48,505 nucleotides of DNA from Bacteroidales bacterium. GTDB taxonomy: Bacteria; Bacteroidota; Bacteroidia; Bacteroidales; Tenuifilaceae. Each line of letters begins with the position of its first letter. Position 1 is the first letter of the stretch. The DNA lies in assembly GCA_013376985.1 (NCBI GenBank), contig JACABB010000003.1, forward strand, positions 1 to 48,505, read 5' to 3'. Below are positions 8,798 through 20,000 of the stretch, piece by piece. Below the pieces are notes generated by a model. That model made no database searches. It saw only the letters and a list, made by a program, of their open reading frames with translations, and was not told the DNA's origin. The translations under genes and the position numbers were made by a program.

Positions 8798-9691
8798 TTA
8801 ACTTGGCTTAACAGCCCTTATTAACAAATAATCGGACGTTCCAAAATCGAATCCCCATATTTTAGGCCCTTTTTTCAAATCCTTTTCTGAAATAATTACT
8901 TCAAGGTCTTTAGGCCCTAATGATTTGTTAGAAACTCGTTTCATTATATATTTACCTGCTCCTCCATAAACATATCCTGCAATAGATTTGATTGTTACAT
9001 TGGAAAATCCTGCTTTTTCAAGTTTCTCTTTATACGTTTCTGCGCAATACATATTTTCATCAGGAAAACACATGTAACGTCTACTTCTTTTTTGCCAAAA
9101 GTTGTTGAACTTTTCGTTTTTTAATGGAGCCATATCAGCAATACCTAGAACCCCTCCTGGTTTTAGTACTCTGAATGCTTCTGTAAAAAATTTTTCACGT
9201 GTATTAAAATGAAAGGCACATTCGAGTGCGGTCAACTTTGTAAATTCCTCCTCATTAAAAGGCATCTCAGTTGCTGAACCTTCCATAAAGCGAATCCTAT
9301 CTCCGTATGATGTTTGGCTTAATCGTTTGTTAGCAACTTCTACATGCAACGGCGTAATATTTAATCCTTTAATAGATAAAGGATTATATTTATTCATCCA
9401 TAAAAAATCTTGTTCCCCCAACCCAAAGCCTACATCAAGAAGATGATCGGATTCGTTTAAGTTTATACATTGAGATAGTTGTAGTGCTAGATCTTCACAT
9501 GCTTTGTCATATGTAGTAGCTTTTTCCCAATATCCAAGATTAAGCCACATTGGTTTGGAATTATTCTCAAATTTATTATTCCTGAATGGAATCACATCGT
9601 CTCCAATGTTTTGATAATAAGCAGCGGCAGATTTACTGCCAAACATTCTACTTTTAAGATAATTAAGGCCAAATGAGATAAAATCAATCAT
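8798..9691 (-). CDS. SAM-dependent methyltransferase of NRPS cluster
   Basis: Class I methyltransferase, 297 residues. Motif I is LLDVGFGLGEQ (84-94), preceded by LNLGYW (50-55) as in small-molecule O/C/N-methyltransferases of the UbiE/sterol-methyltransferase type. FMEGSATEMPF supplies the adenine-side motif, and FRVLKPGGVLGIADMAP is the usual post-motif region. Position inside the cluster, 107 bp downstream of the saccharopine-dehydrogenase-like gene and on the same strand, suggests it methylates the thiazoline product, for instance on a thiazolidine nitrogen, a carbon or a released hydroxyl. The acceptor atom cannot be read from the sequence. Confidence 0.85.
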   Translation of the reverse strand: MIDFISFGLNYLKSRMFGSKSAAAYYQNIGDDVIPFRNNKFENNSKPMWLNLGYWEKATTYDKACEDLALQLSQCINLNESDHLLDVGFGLGEQDFLWMNKYNPLSIKGLNITPLHVEVANKRLSQTSYGDRIRFMEGSATEMPFNEEEFTKLTALECAFHFNTREKFFTEAFRVLKPGGVLGIADMAPLKNEKFNNFWQKRSRRYMCFPDENMYCAETYKEKLEKAGFSNVTIKSIAGYVYGGAGKYIMKRVSNKSLGPKDLEVIISEKDLKKGPKIWGFDFGTSDYLLIRAVKPS

Positions 9692-9798
9692 AGTTATAGG
9701 TTTTTATAAATTATTTAAAGATTCAAATTGAACTTGTTGTAATATGGATTAAAAATTTAACTGCGATACTTTAATTTAACAATCGAGAATACCGTTTC

Positions 9799-10896
9799 TT
9801 AACCTTCAATATTTTCGAAAATTTTAATCTCCAAATCATTCAAGATCGATACGTATTCCATTGTATCAATAGCTTCTGGCATATAATTTATACCTGTCTT
9901 TAATTTATTTTTCAGCAATACTAAAACAGTGGCTGCACATCCAACTCCAGTTAAGTAATATCCTCCTTCACTTATCATAGCTGTTTGCAATTTTTTCCTT
10001 TTACCGTCTTTCCAACCAGTTATTTCGACCATTGAAAGTCCTAATTTCCCTTTTTCATCCACTTCTTTTCGATAAGCATTTGCTAAGGCTTTCATACATT
10101 TTTTATCCGAACGCATAAAATATGTAATCTTCATGAATGTAAGAAATGTAGACCAACCAAACAATGTAAGGTAACCCCTTATATTACGGTATTCTCCATG
10201 ATTTAATGCGAATGTTTTTAACTCTGAGGAAAGATGAAGGCAACCCAATTGCTTGTTTATTCCAAAGGGTAAGTTGAAGGACTTCATAATGCCCATAGAA
10301 TTCCTTATCTTACCTGCTTTAACTATTTTCATGAATTCTAAGGAATTTTTTTTAGAATATCTAACAGTATCGAGAAGTCCAGTTTCTGACCAATAATTAC
10401 GATCTCCACAATAAAAAAACATGTTTTCTTTTTTATCTAAAATTTCATTCGCCCTTAGATCGGAATAGTATGGTAAAATCTCTGCCATACCAGGGATCCA
10501 ACCAGAAGAAAGAACATACGACAACTTATTATCAATAAGTTGACTATTTTGATCCCTAAATTCTTTTGTTATATAATCATACCCTCCTACTTCTATGAAA
10601 TTGCAACCTTCTTGAACAGCAATGCGTCCAACTGTATCCTTTATTTTTACTGTAGGTCCAGCACAATTCACAATTATATCACTTGCATGGCAAATGTTTT
10701 TCAGTTGAATCTGATCAAAGATATCTAATTGAACAGCTTTGGTGTTTTTACCCAATTGGCTGGCAAGTTTTTGAGCCTTTTCAACATCTCTTCCTGCAAT
10801 AATTATCTTGTGTTCAGTTTTTGCGGATAGAATATTCGCAACAACCTCACCCGTATTACCATATCCGCCAATTATTGTAATAATTTTCTCTTTCAT
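9799..10896 (-). CDS. Saccharopine-dehydrogenase-like NAD(P)-dependent reductase
   Basis: A 365-residue oxidoreductase with an N-terminal Rossmann fold. IITIIGGYGNTGEVVANIL contains the dinucleotide motif G11-x-G13-x2-G16, followed by AGRDVEKAQKLA, a basic residue pattern that fits NADP. VNCAGP and FIEVGGYD are typical of the saccharopine dehydrogenase family. No lysine-degradation genes are near. It lies 171 bp downstream of the NRPS on the same strand, so a tailoring role is more likely, perhaps imine reduction of a thiazoline to a thiazolidine as done in yersiniabactin and pyochelin synthesis by an unrelated Gfo/Idh-type reductase. That role is inference from position. Confidence 0.78.
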   Translation of the reverse strand: MKEKIITIIGGYGNTGEVVANILSAKTEHKIIIAGRDVEKAQKLASQLGKNTKAVQLDIFDQIQLKNICHASDIIVNCAGPTVKIKDTVGRIAVQEGCNFIEVGGYDYITKEFRDQNSQLIDNKLSYVLSSGWIPGMAEILPYYSDLRANEILDKKENMFFYCGDRNYWSETGLLDTVRYSKKNSLEFMKIVKAGKIRNSMGIMKSFNLPFGINKQLGCLHLSSELKTFALNHGEYRNIRGYLTLFGWSTFLTFMKITYFMRSDKKCMKALANAYRKEVDEKGKLGLSMVEITGWKDGKRKKLQTAMISEGGYYLTGVGCAATVLVLLKNKLKTGINYMPEAIDTMEYVSILNDLEIKIFENIEG

Positions 10897-11067
10897 GGTA
10901 TTACCTTAATAGATTTTAATTAATAAAATATTTCTTTTCAATCTTAAACTTTCTGGTTTATTCCCAGAAATGGGAATATGATTGCCCTAGAATATAAATA
11001 TTTAGGATCACTCTATCTTTATTAGATAAAATAAATACTTATTATTCCAATGAAATCTCGCATCTTT

Positions 11068-14000
11068 TTAAGACTCCTGATAAACATTCTTTTTTTTAGA
11101 ACCCACATTCATTTTAGTCCTGACAAAATGAAAATATTTATTAATTAATTCCGCATTAATTTCTGGAAAACATACACCTTCCTTTGCCAAACTATTAATT
11201 GTTGCAGATGAATCATAAGAATTCATAGATGCTGCCACGCCTATAGTTTCTTCCAATATCTTTACATCATCAATTTTTAGCCACTCAAAAATCAGATCTT
11301 TTAAAGCCAGTTCCTCTCCCGAATTAAGATGCTTGTTGGCTGCATACATCCATTCTTTAATGGAAACTTGTTTGATATCATCGCCAGAATACAATTGAAG
11401 TAGTTTCTCAATCATAATTTCTTCCGGATTACAAATATGATAGATGCCATTTAAGTATTTGTCATTTAATGCTAAACTTACAATTGCCTTTACTGTAAAA
11501 TCTACAGGAGTAATTCCAAAACGACTTTTGGGTAATCCAAAGAAACTCTTATTTAACTGAACGCAACTTTGCAGTAACATATAAAACCATTGTTTTTCAT
11601 CACTACGCCCTTCCATTATATCTCCAGTAACAAGGCCTAACCTATTTGTATTTATTGGAAAACCTCTTTCTTTTGCCAGATGAATTATCTTTTCTGCCAC
11701 CCATTTACTACTAGCATACCCGTCAGAAATCAAATGCTTTTCATTATCAATTGTTGAATACTCGTTATTTGGCGATCCACTACCTGAAATTGGGCTAAAA
11801 ACAGCCAATGTAGAAGTATAATGAATTGGTTTAATTTTTTCCCTCATTGCAAAACGCAACAATTCAATAGTTCCTAATACATTGCTCTGTTTTAAATTAT
11901 AATAATCGGCTTGATGGTTCATCATGGTTGCATTATGAAAAACAACATCAATTTCGCTGCATAGTTTTAAATATTCATATTTAGAAATTCCCAAACTAGG
12001 TTTACAAATATCACCAATTACAGGAACGATTCGAGTAAAGAATGTGGGTTTAAATAAATTACTCTCTTTTAAAGTACCTATTAATCTGTCATGAGCTTCT
12101 TTATTGTCTTTACCTCTTACCAGACAGAATATGGTAGCATCTGTAGAACAAAGTAGTTCATGAAGTAAAAAACGTCCAACAAATCCTGTAGAACCAGTCA
12201 GAAATATATTTTTTGGTGGCTTATTCGTTGGTTGGAATGGAGTATTTATTTGTATATCTTCGGGAAGAATAGCCTCTTCCTTCAAATTAACATACTGTTG
12301 TTCAGAAATACAATTTCCTGATAAAATGTTTTTAACAAAGGAATCTATACTAGAATAACGGTAAAATTGTTTTAATGAATAATCTGTTTTTAAGACCTCA
12401 TTGATTTTATGATTTACTCGTATTGCCAGCATGGAGTTGCCCCCGATTCTAAAGAAATCGTCGGTGACGCTCACCCTATCCGCACCCAGCACCTCCTGCC
12501 AGATACCGGCTATCTCCTCTTCCAGCTCCGTGGAGGGGGCAACGTACTCCTCCTGTACGATCTCCGCCTTAGGCAGCTTTTTCAGGTCCACCTTGCCGTT
12601 GGCCGTCAGCGGCAGCTCGTCCAGGGTTATATAGCAGCTGGGCAGCATGTACTGCGGCAGGTAGTGCCTGAGCTGCTGGTTGATCGCGCCCTTCTGCTCA
12701 AGGCCGAACCGCTCCCTCTCAGCGCCATCAAGCATGGCGATGCCCTGAGCCCGACCCCCTGCCTGCCTGCCCAGCACCAGATAGGCCACCAGCTGGTTGT
12801 CCTGGACGGTGACCAGCGCCTTATCGACCCCGCCCACCTTCGTCAGCTTGGAGGAGATCTCGTCCAGCTCCACCCGGTAACCATTCAGCTTGACCTGGCT
12901 GTCCTTCCTGCCCTCAAACTCCATGTAGCCCGACCCGCTCCACCTGCCCGAATCCCCAGTCCTGTACAACCTCCCCAGCCTCTCGTGCTGGGTGAAGCTG
13001 GCCCGGGTCTTAGCCTCATCGTTCCAGTAGCCCACGGCCACCCCCTGGCCCCCGATGTAGATATCCCCGGTGACCCCGACGGGGCAGTGCTCCTTGAACT
13101 CATTCAACACGTACATCTTCTGGTTGGGCATCGCATGCCCGTACGGTATTGAGCTCCACGACGGGTCTACCGCTCCGACCTCGTACCATACCGACCAGAT
13201 GCTCCCCTCCGTGGCGCCGCCCAGGCTCATTACCGTGGCGCTCGGGTTCAACGCCTTGATCTGGCCCGGCAGCTTGACGGGTATCCAGTCCCCGCTCATC
13301 AGCACCACCCTCAGGGTGCCCAGGGCCTGCCCCGTATCGTTCGCATAGTCCACCAGCAGCTGCATCAGCTGGGGTACGGTATCCCACACGGTGATGCCGT
13401 GCTCCCGGATCAGCCCGTACCAGTGGTGCGGCTCCTTGACCCGCTCCTGATCGGGGAATACTATCGTCCCCCCTGCCGCCAGCATGCCGAAGATGTCGTA
13501 CACCGATAGGTCAAAGCTCAGCTCGGAGAGCGCCAGCACCTTGTCCCCTTTGTCGACCCTGAACCTATCATTAACGGCTACAATCGTATTCACGGCCCCC
13601 CTATGCGATATCGCCACCCCCTTGGGCCTCCCCGTGCTGCCGGAGGTGAAGATGACATAGGCGGTATCATCCATTCGGGGCGTGGCCAGCTGATCCGGGG
13701 CAACCCCGGGCTGGTAGCTCACCATGGACTCTATGACCAACCACTCGTACTTGGGCTCAAGCTCGCTGCCCTTAACGCTGCCGTCGTACTCCGACCGGGA
13801 GACGAGCACTGTTGCCACCAGGCCCTCCTCCAGCACCTCATCAACCCTGCCCCTGGGCCAATCCACGTGCAGCGGCAGGTAGGCGCCGCCGGAGCGCATG
13901 ATGCCTAGAGCCGATACGACCTGCTGGTAGCCCTTCTCGCTCAGTATCCCAACCAGGCGGTTGGCCTTTGACAGCCCGTGATCCTGCAGGTACCCGGCCA

Positions 14001-17000
14001 CGCGGTAGCTGTACTCGCCTATCTGCTGGTAGGTGTATGAACCTTGGGCGTCGATGACGGCCACCCGACCCGACCCTTCACCGGATCCGGGCAAGCAGAT
14101 CTCGGCCAGGGTCGATGACGCTTCTGGCTGTGAGTAATTATTGGCCCCGTCAATCACGGCCCGCTCCCATTCGGATAGCGCGATTTCGGGCAGGGCGGTC
14201 TCCCAGTCCGCCTCCGCCAGGTATTCTATTATGCCGCAGTAGTCCCCGTGCATCTGCTCGATGGTGCCCCGCGCGAACAGCTGCTCCACGTAGTCCCACT
14301 CAGCGATGAAGCCCTCCTTTGTCTGGTAGGCCTTGTTGTCCAGGTACACCTGAGGGGTCTGAGAGATCGAGTAGCCGGCCCCCAGGTACCCCCCCAGCGA
14401 GATGTCAAAGTTCTTATCCCCCAGCATGCTGGTCAGAACGACCGGGGACAGGGAGTGGTTCGGGGAGATGCCCAGCTCCTTGCGGATTAACCGCTGGAAG
14501 TCGACACCGTCAAACAGGTTATGCTCGATGTCCCTCCACAGCCCGTCGTGGATCTCCCGGATGCTGGAGAGGATGCTTTCGCGCTCCGCCCGCCTGAAGC
14601 TGAACAGCTCCAGCACCGTGAAGTCCCCCAGGATATCGCTCACCTGCTCGTGCAGGGGCAGGCGGTTGAACAGCGTTAGGTTTATGCAGAGCTTGGACCT
14701 CCCGCTCCACTTGGACAGCACCTGCCCGTAGGCGTACAGCACCACCGTGGTATGGCTCACGTTGTGGAGCTTGGCCTTATCCTCGACGGCCCGCCACTTA
14801 GCCTGGGGGATAGTCCTTGTCAGCCGCACGAATTTAGGCTGGGCAACGGCCCCGGGGCTGACCCTCATCGGCAGGTGCGCCTCGAAGCTGTACGAGCCCA
14901 GCTTATCGATCCAGTACTGCGCAGCCTCAGCGTACAGCCGCCCGGACCGAACCTCCGCGTACTTCAGCACGTAGTCCCTGAAGCTGATCCTCAGCGCGGG
15001 CAGGCTTACCCGCTCCATGTCCTCGGCGTTGTAGAGAAGCCCCAGCTCGTGCAGGAGGATGCCCATGCTCGTGCCGTCCATGATTAGCACGTCGAAGCTC
15101 ATGTGCAGGATGCTACGCCCCCCGAGCTCGCTCACCTCGTAGTCGAACAGCGGCCACCGCCCCACCTCGTACACCTTGTGCGATAGGCGGTCGCGGATCG
15201 CCTCCAGCCCCGCCTGATCTATCGGCCCGTGGCTGACCACCCGGTAGGAGGGGACATCCTGGAGGACCGCCTGGGAGTCCTCCCTGAACACGGTTCTCAG
15301 CGCGCCGTGCCGCCGGATTAGCCTGTTCAGCGCGGCCTCGAATTTACCGCCGTCGAAGTGGCTAAACAGCAGCTCAGAATAGATATGGGTGGACACGTTA
15401 CCCATCTCGAACGTCCCCAGCCGCCCGAACAGGTAGGCCTGCTGTACGTTGGTCAGCTCGAATGCGCGCATCGCGTCGGCGAGGCCATCGGTGATCAGGT
15501 AGTCCTTATACTTAAAGCCCCCGATAGAGCGCTGGAGGACAACCGACAGCCTAGAGATGGTGCTATGTTTAAATATATCCCCAACTGATATCTGCGCACC
15601 TAGTTTAATATTCACCATACTTACCAAACGTATTGCCAGCATGGAGTTGCCCCCGATTCTAAAGAAATCGTCGGTGACGCTCACCCTATCCGCACCCAGC
15701 ACCTCCTGCCAGATACCGGCTATCTCCTCTTCCAGCTCCGTGGAGGGGGCAACGTACTCCTCCTGTACGATCTCCGCCTTAGGCAGCTTTTTCAGGTCCA
15801 CCTTGCCGTTGGCCGTCAGCGGCAGCTCGTCCAGGGTTATATAGCAGCTGGGCAGCATGTACTGCGGCAGGTAGTGCCTGAGCTGCTGGTTGATCGCGCC
15901 CTTCTGCTCAAGGCCGAACCGCTCCCTCTCAGCGCCATCAAGCATGGCGATGCCCTGAGCCCGACCCCCTGCCTGCCTGCCCAGCACCAGATAGGCCACC
16001 AGCTGGTTGTCCTGGACGGTGACCAGCGCCTTATCGACCCCGCCCACCTTCGTCAGCTTGGAGGAGATCTCGTCCAGCTCCACCCGGTAACCATTCAGCT
16101 TGACCTGGCTGTCCTTCCTGCCCTCAAACTCCATGTAGCCCGACCCGCTCCACCTGCCCGAATCCCCAGTCCTGTACAACCTCCCCAGCCTCTCGTGCTG
16201 GGTGAAGCTGGCCCGGGTCTTAGCCTCATCGTTCCAGTAGCCCACGGCCACCCCCTGGCCCCCGATGTAGATATCCCCGGTGACCCCGACGGGGCAGTGC
16301 TCCTTGAACTCATTCAACACGTACATCTTCTGGTTGGGCATCGCATGCCCGTACGGTATTGAGCTCCACGACGGGTCTACCGCTCCGACCTCGTACCATA
16401 CCGACCAGATGCTCCCCTCCGTGGCGCCGCCCAGGCTCATTACCGTGGCGCTCGGGTTCAACGCCTTGATCTGGCCCGGCAGCTTGACGGGTATCCAGTC
16501 CCCGCTCATCAGCACCACCCTCAGGGTGCCCAGGGCCTGCCCCGTATCGTTCGCATAGTCCACCAGCAGCTGCATCAGCTGGGGTACGGTATCCCACACG
16601 GTGATGCCGTGCTCCCGGATCAGCCCGTACCAGTGGTGCGGCTCCTTGACCCGCTCCTGATCGGGGAATACTATCGTCCCCCCTGCCGCCAGCATGCCGA
16701 AGATGTCGTACACCGATAGGTCAAAGCTCAGCTCGGAGAGCGCCAGCACCTTGTCCCCTTTGTCGACCCTGAACCTATCATTAACGGCTACAATCGTATT
16801 CACGGCCCCCCTATGCGATATCGCCACCCCCTTGGGCCTCCCCGTGCTGCCGGAGGTGAAGATGACATAGGCGGTATCATCCATTCGGGGCGTGGCCAGC
16901 TGATCCGGGGCAACCCCGGGCTGGTAGCTCACCATGGACTCTATGACCAACCACTCGTACTTGGGCTCAAGCTCGCTGCCCTTAACGCTGCCGTCGTACT

Positions 17001-20000
17001 CCGACCGGGAGACGAGCACTGTTGCCACCAGGCCCTCCTCCAGCACCTCATCAACCCTGCCCCTGGGCCAATCCACGTGCAGCGGCAGGTAGGCGCCGCC
17101 GGAGCGCATGATGCCTAGAGCCGATACGACCTGCTGGTAGCCCTTCTCGCTCAGTATCCCAACCAGGCGGTTGGCCTTTGACAGCCCGTGATCCTGCAGG
17201 TACCCGGCCACGCGGTAGCTGTACTCGCCTATCTGCTGGTAGGTGTATGAACCTTGGGCGTCGATGACGGCCACCCGACCCGACCCTTCACCGGATCCGG
17301 GCAAGCAGATCTCGGCCAGGGTCGATGACGCTTCTGGCTGTGAGTAATTATTGGCCCCGTCAATCACGGCCCGCTCCCATTCGGATAGCGCGATTTCGGG
17401 CAGGGCGGTCTCCCAGTCCGCCTCCGCCAGGTATTCTATTATGCCGCAGTAGTCCCCGTGCATCTGCTCGATGGTGCCCCGCGCGAACAGCTGCTCCACG
17501 TAGTCCCACTCAGCGATGAAGCCCTCCTTTGTCTGGTAGGCCTTGTTGTCCAGGTACACCTGAGGGGTCTGAGAGATCGAGTAGCCGGCCCCCAGGTACC
17601 CCCCCAGCGAGATGTCAAAGTTCTTATCCCCCAGCATGCTGGTCAGAACGACCGGGGACAGGGAGTGGTTCGGGGAGATGCCCAGCTCCTTGCGGATTAA
17701 CCGCTGGAAGTCGACACCGTCAAACAGGTTATGCTCGATGTCCCTCCACAGCCCGTCGTGGATCTCCCGGATGCTGGAGAGGATGCTTTCGCGCTCCGCC
17801 CGCCTGAAGCTGAACAGCTCCAGCACCGTGAAGTCCCCCAGGATATCGCTCACCTGCTCGTGCAGGGGCAGGCGGTTGAACAGCGTTAGGTTTATGCAGA
17901 GCTTGGACCTCCCGCTCCACTTGGACAGCACCTGCCCGTAGGCGTACAGCACCACCGTGGTATGGCTCACGTTGTGGAGCTTGGCCTTATCCTCGACGGC
18001 CCGCCACTTAGCCTGGGGGATAGTCCTTGTCAGCCGCACGAATTTAGGCTGGGCAACGGCCCCGGGGCTGACCCTCATCGGCAGGTGCGCCTCGAAGCTG
18101 TACGAGCCCAGCTTATCGATCCAGTACTGCGCAGCCTCAGCGTACAGCCGCCCGGACCGAACCTCCGCGTACTTCAGCACGTAGTCCCTGAAGCTGATCC
18201 TCAGCGCGGGCAGGCTTACCCGCTCCATGTCCTCGGCGTTGTAGAGAAGCCCCAGCTCGTGCAGGAGGATGCCCATGCTCGTGCCGTCCATGATTAGCAC
18301 GTCGAAGCTCATGTGCAGGATGCTACGCCCCCCGAGCTCGCTCACCTCGTAGTCGAACAGCGGCCACCGCCCCACCTCGTACACCTTGTGCGATAGGCGG
18401 TCGCGGATCGCCTCCAGCCCCGCCTGATCTATCGGCCCGTGGCTGACCACCCGGTAGGAGGGGACATCCTGGAGGACCGCCTGGGAGTCCTCCCTGAACA
18501 CGGTTCTCAGCGCGCCGTGCCGCCGGATTAGCCTGTTCAGCGCGGCCTCGAATTTACCGCCGTCGAAGTGGCTAAACAGCAGCTCAGAATAGATATGGGT
18601 GGACACGTTACCCATCTCGAACGTCCCCAGCCGCCCGAACAGGTAGGCCTGCTGTACGTTGGTCAGCTCGAATGCGCGCATCGCGTCGGCGAGGCCATCG
18701 GTGATCAGGTAGTCCTTATACTTAAAGCCCCCGATAGAGCGCTGGAGGACAACCGACAGCCTAGAGATGGTGCTATGTTTAAATATATCCCCAACTGATA
18801 TCTGTGAGGTTAACTTAATATTTACTATGCTTACCAAGCGTATCGCAAGAATTGAATTCCCTCCTAAAATGAAGAAATCATCATTAACACCTATCCTTTC
18901 AATGCCAAAAACCTCCTGCCATATTTCAACCAACAACTCCTCAATTTCGTTGCGCGGAGATTGATATTCAGACTGATTTCTCTCCAAAATCAATTTATCA
19001 ATTTTATCACATATTTCAGAGTATAATCCCAACAGGTAGTTTTCTTTAAGTTTGTATCTCTGTATTTTTCCGCTAGTAGTTTTCGGAATTTCTCTCACCT
19101 GAATAATTCTATCAACCTCAAAGCCGAATCGCTGAATAATATGCTTTTTCAGATTAATAGCAATGGGGATGAAATCCTCTAACTTCCCTTTATGCAAAAC
19201 AAAGGCAAGGACCTCTTCTTTTTGTAGTTTGTCATTAAAATATCCAGCAGTTGCAATTTTTCCAAGTTCAATTCCATCTAATTCCTCGGCACATCTTTCA
19301 AGGTCATGCGGATAATAATTCTGCCCATTAATAAAAATGATATCTTTAGCACGACCTGTGATAAATAATGAACCATTATTTATAAATCCAAGATCCCCTG
19401 TGTTTACCCACCCATCTTTTTCTAAAATTTCATTTGTGGCTTTTTCATTATTATAATATCCACTGGTGACATTATCTCCTTTAATACAAATAGAACCAAT
19501 AATATTTTCTTCAACATCCTTATGACTCTGGATTATTTTAACATAACATTTTTCAATGGGTTTTCCAACATTCACAAATGTTATCCCATCTTCTCCTGAA
19601 TTAACTACTTGTATTTGATCGCCCGCATTCAAAAAGTTCCTGTTAATCGTGATTTTTTGAATTTCATCCTCAGGTTCACTGAAAGAGACACCAACGCTTG
19701 CTTCTGCCAATCCATATACTGGAAAAATCACATTCTTCCGCAACCCATATCTCGCTAACTTCTCAGCAAATTCAATACACAAATCATAGGAAATGGGTTC
19801 GGCTCCATTTGTAATAAGCCTTAAAGAAGATAGGTTTAAATTTTCAGCACTATCAAAATCCAATCTATTAAGCAGATACCTATAACCAAAATTCGGCGAG
19901 GCTGTATATGTAATCCGATGCTCATCAACTTTGTGAAGCCATAAAGAAGGTCTTCGTATAAAAAGGTCAGTAGGCATAATGAAATGTTCCCAATTTGCCA

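Larger units (their letters stand above)
12421..18760. other. GC-rich island inside the NRPS gene
   Basis: Sampled 60-base lines give 60-67% GC here, against 23% just outside the low edge and about 40% or less in the loading part. Codon choice changes too (CTG, GTC/GTG, GCC and CAG dominate). The island is interrupted only by an AT-rich patch at about 15562-15630, at the carrier-protein junction between the two modules. It ends abruptly at carrier-protein coding sequence on both sides, which suggests DNA of foreign origin recombined at module boundaries. Confidence 0.88.

Noticed and set aside
12409-18798. Many open frames of 60-250 codons on both strands inside the NRPS modules
   Set aside because: They occur in duplicate at exactly 3210-bp spacing, are Pro/Arg/Gly-rich, and lie over clear Cy and A domains. 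They result from high GC and lack of stop codons.
12419-18804. CRISPR array or transposon as an explanation of the direct repeat
   Set aside because: The period is 3210 bp, the unit encodes in-frame NRPS domains and there are no terminal inverted repeats or transposase.
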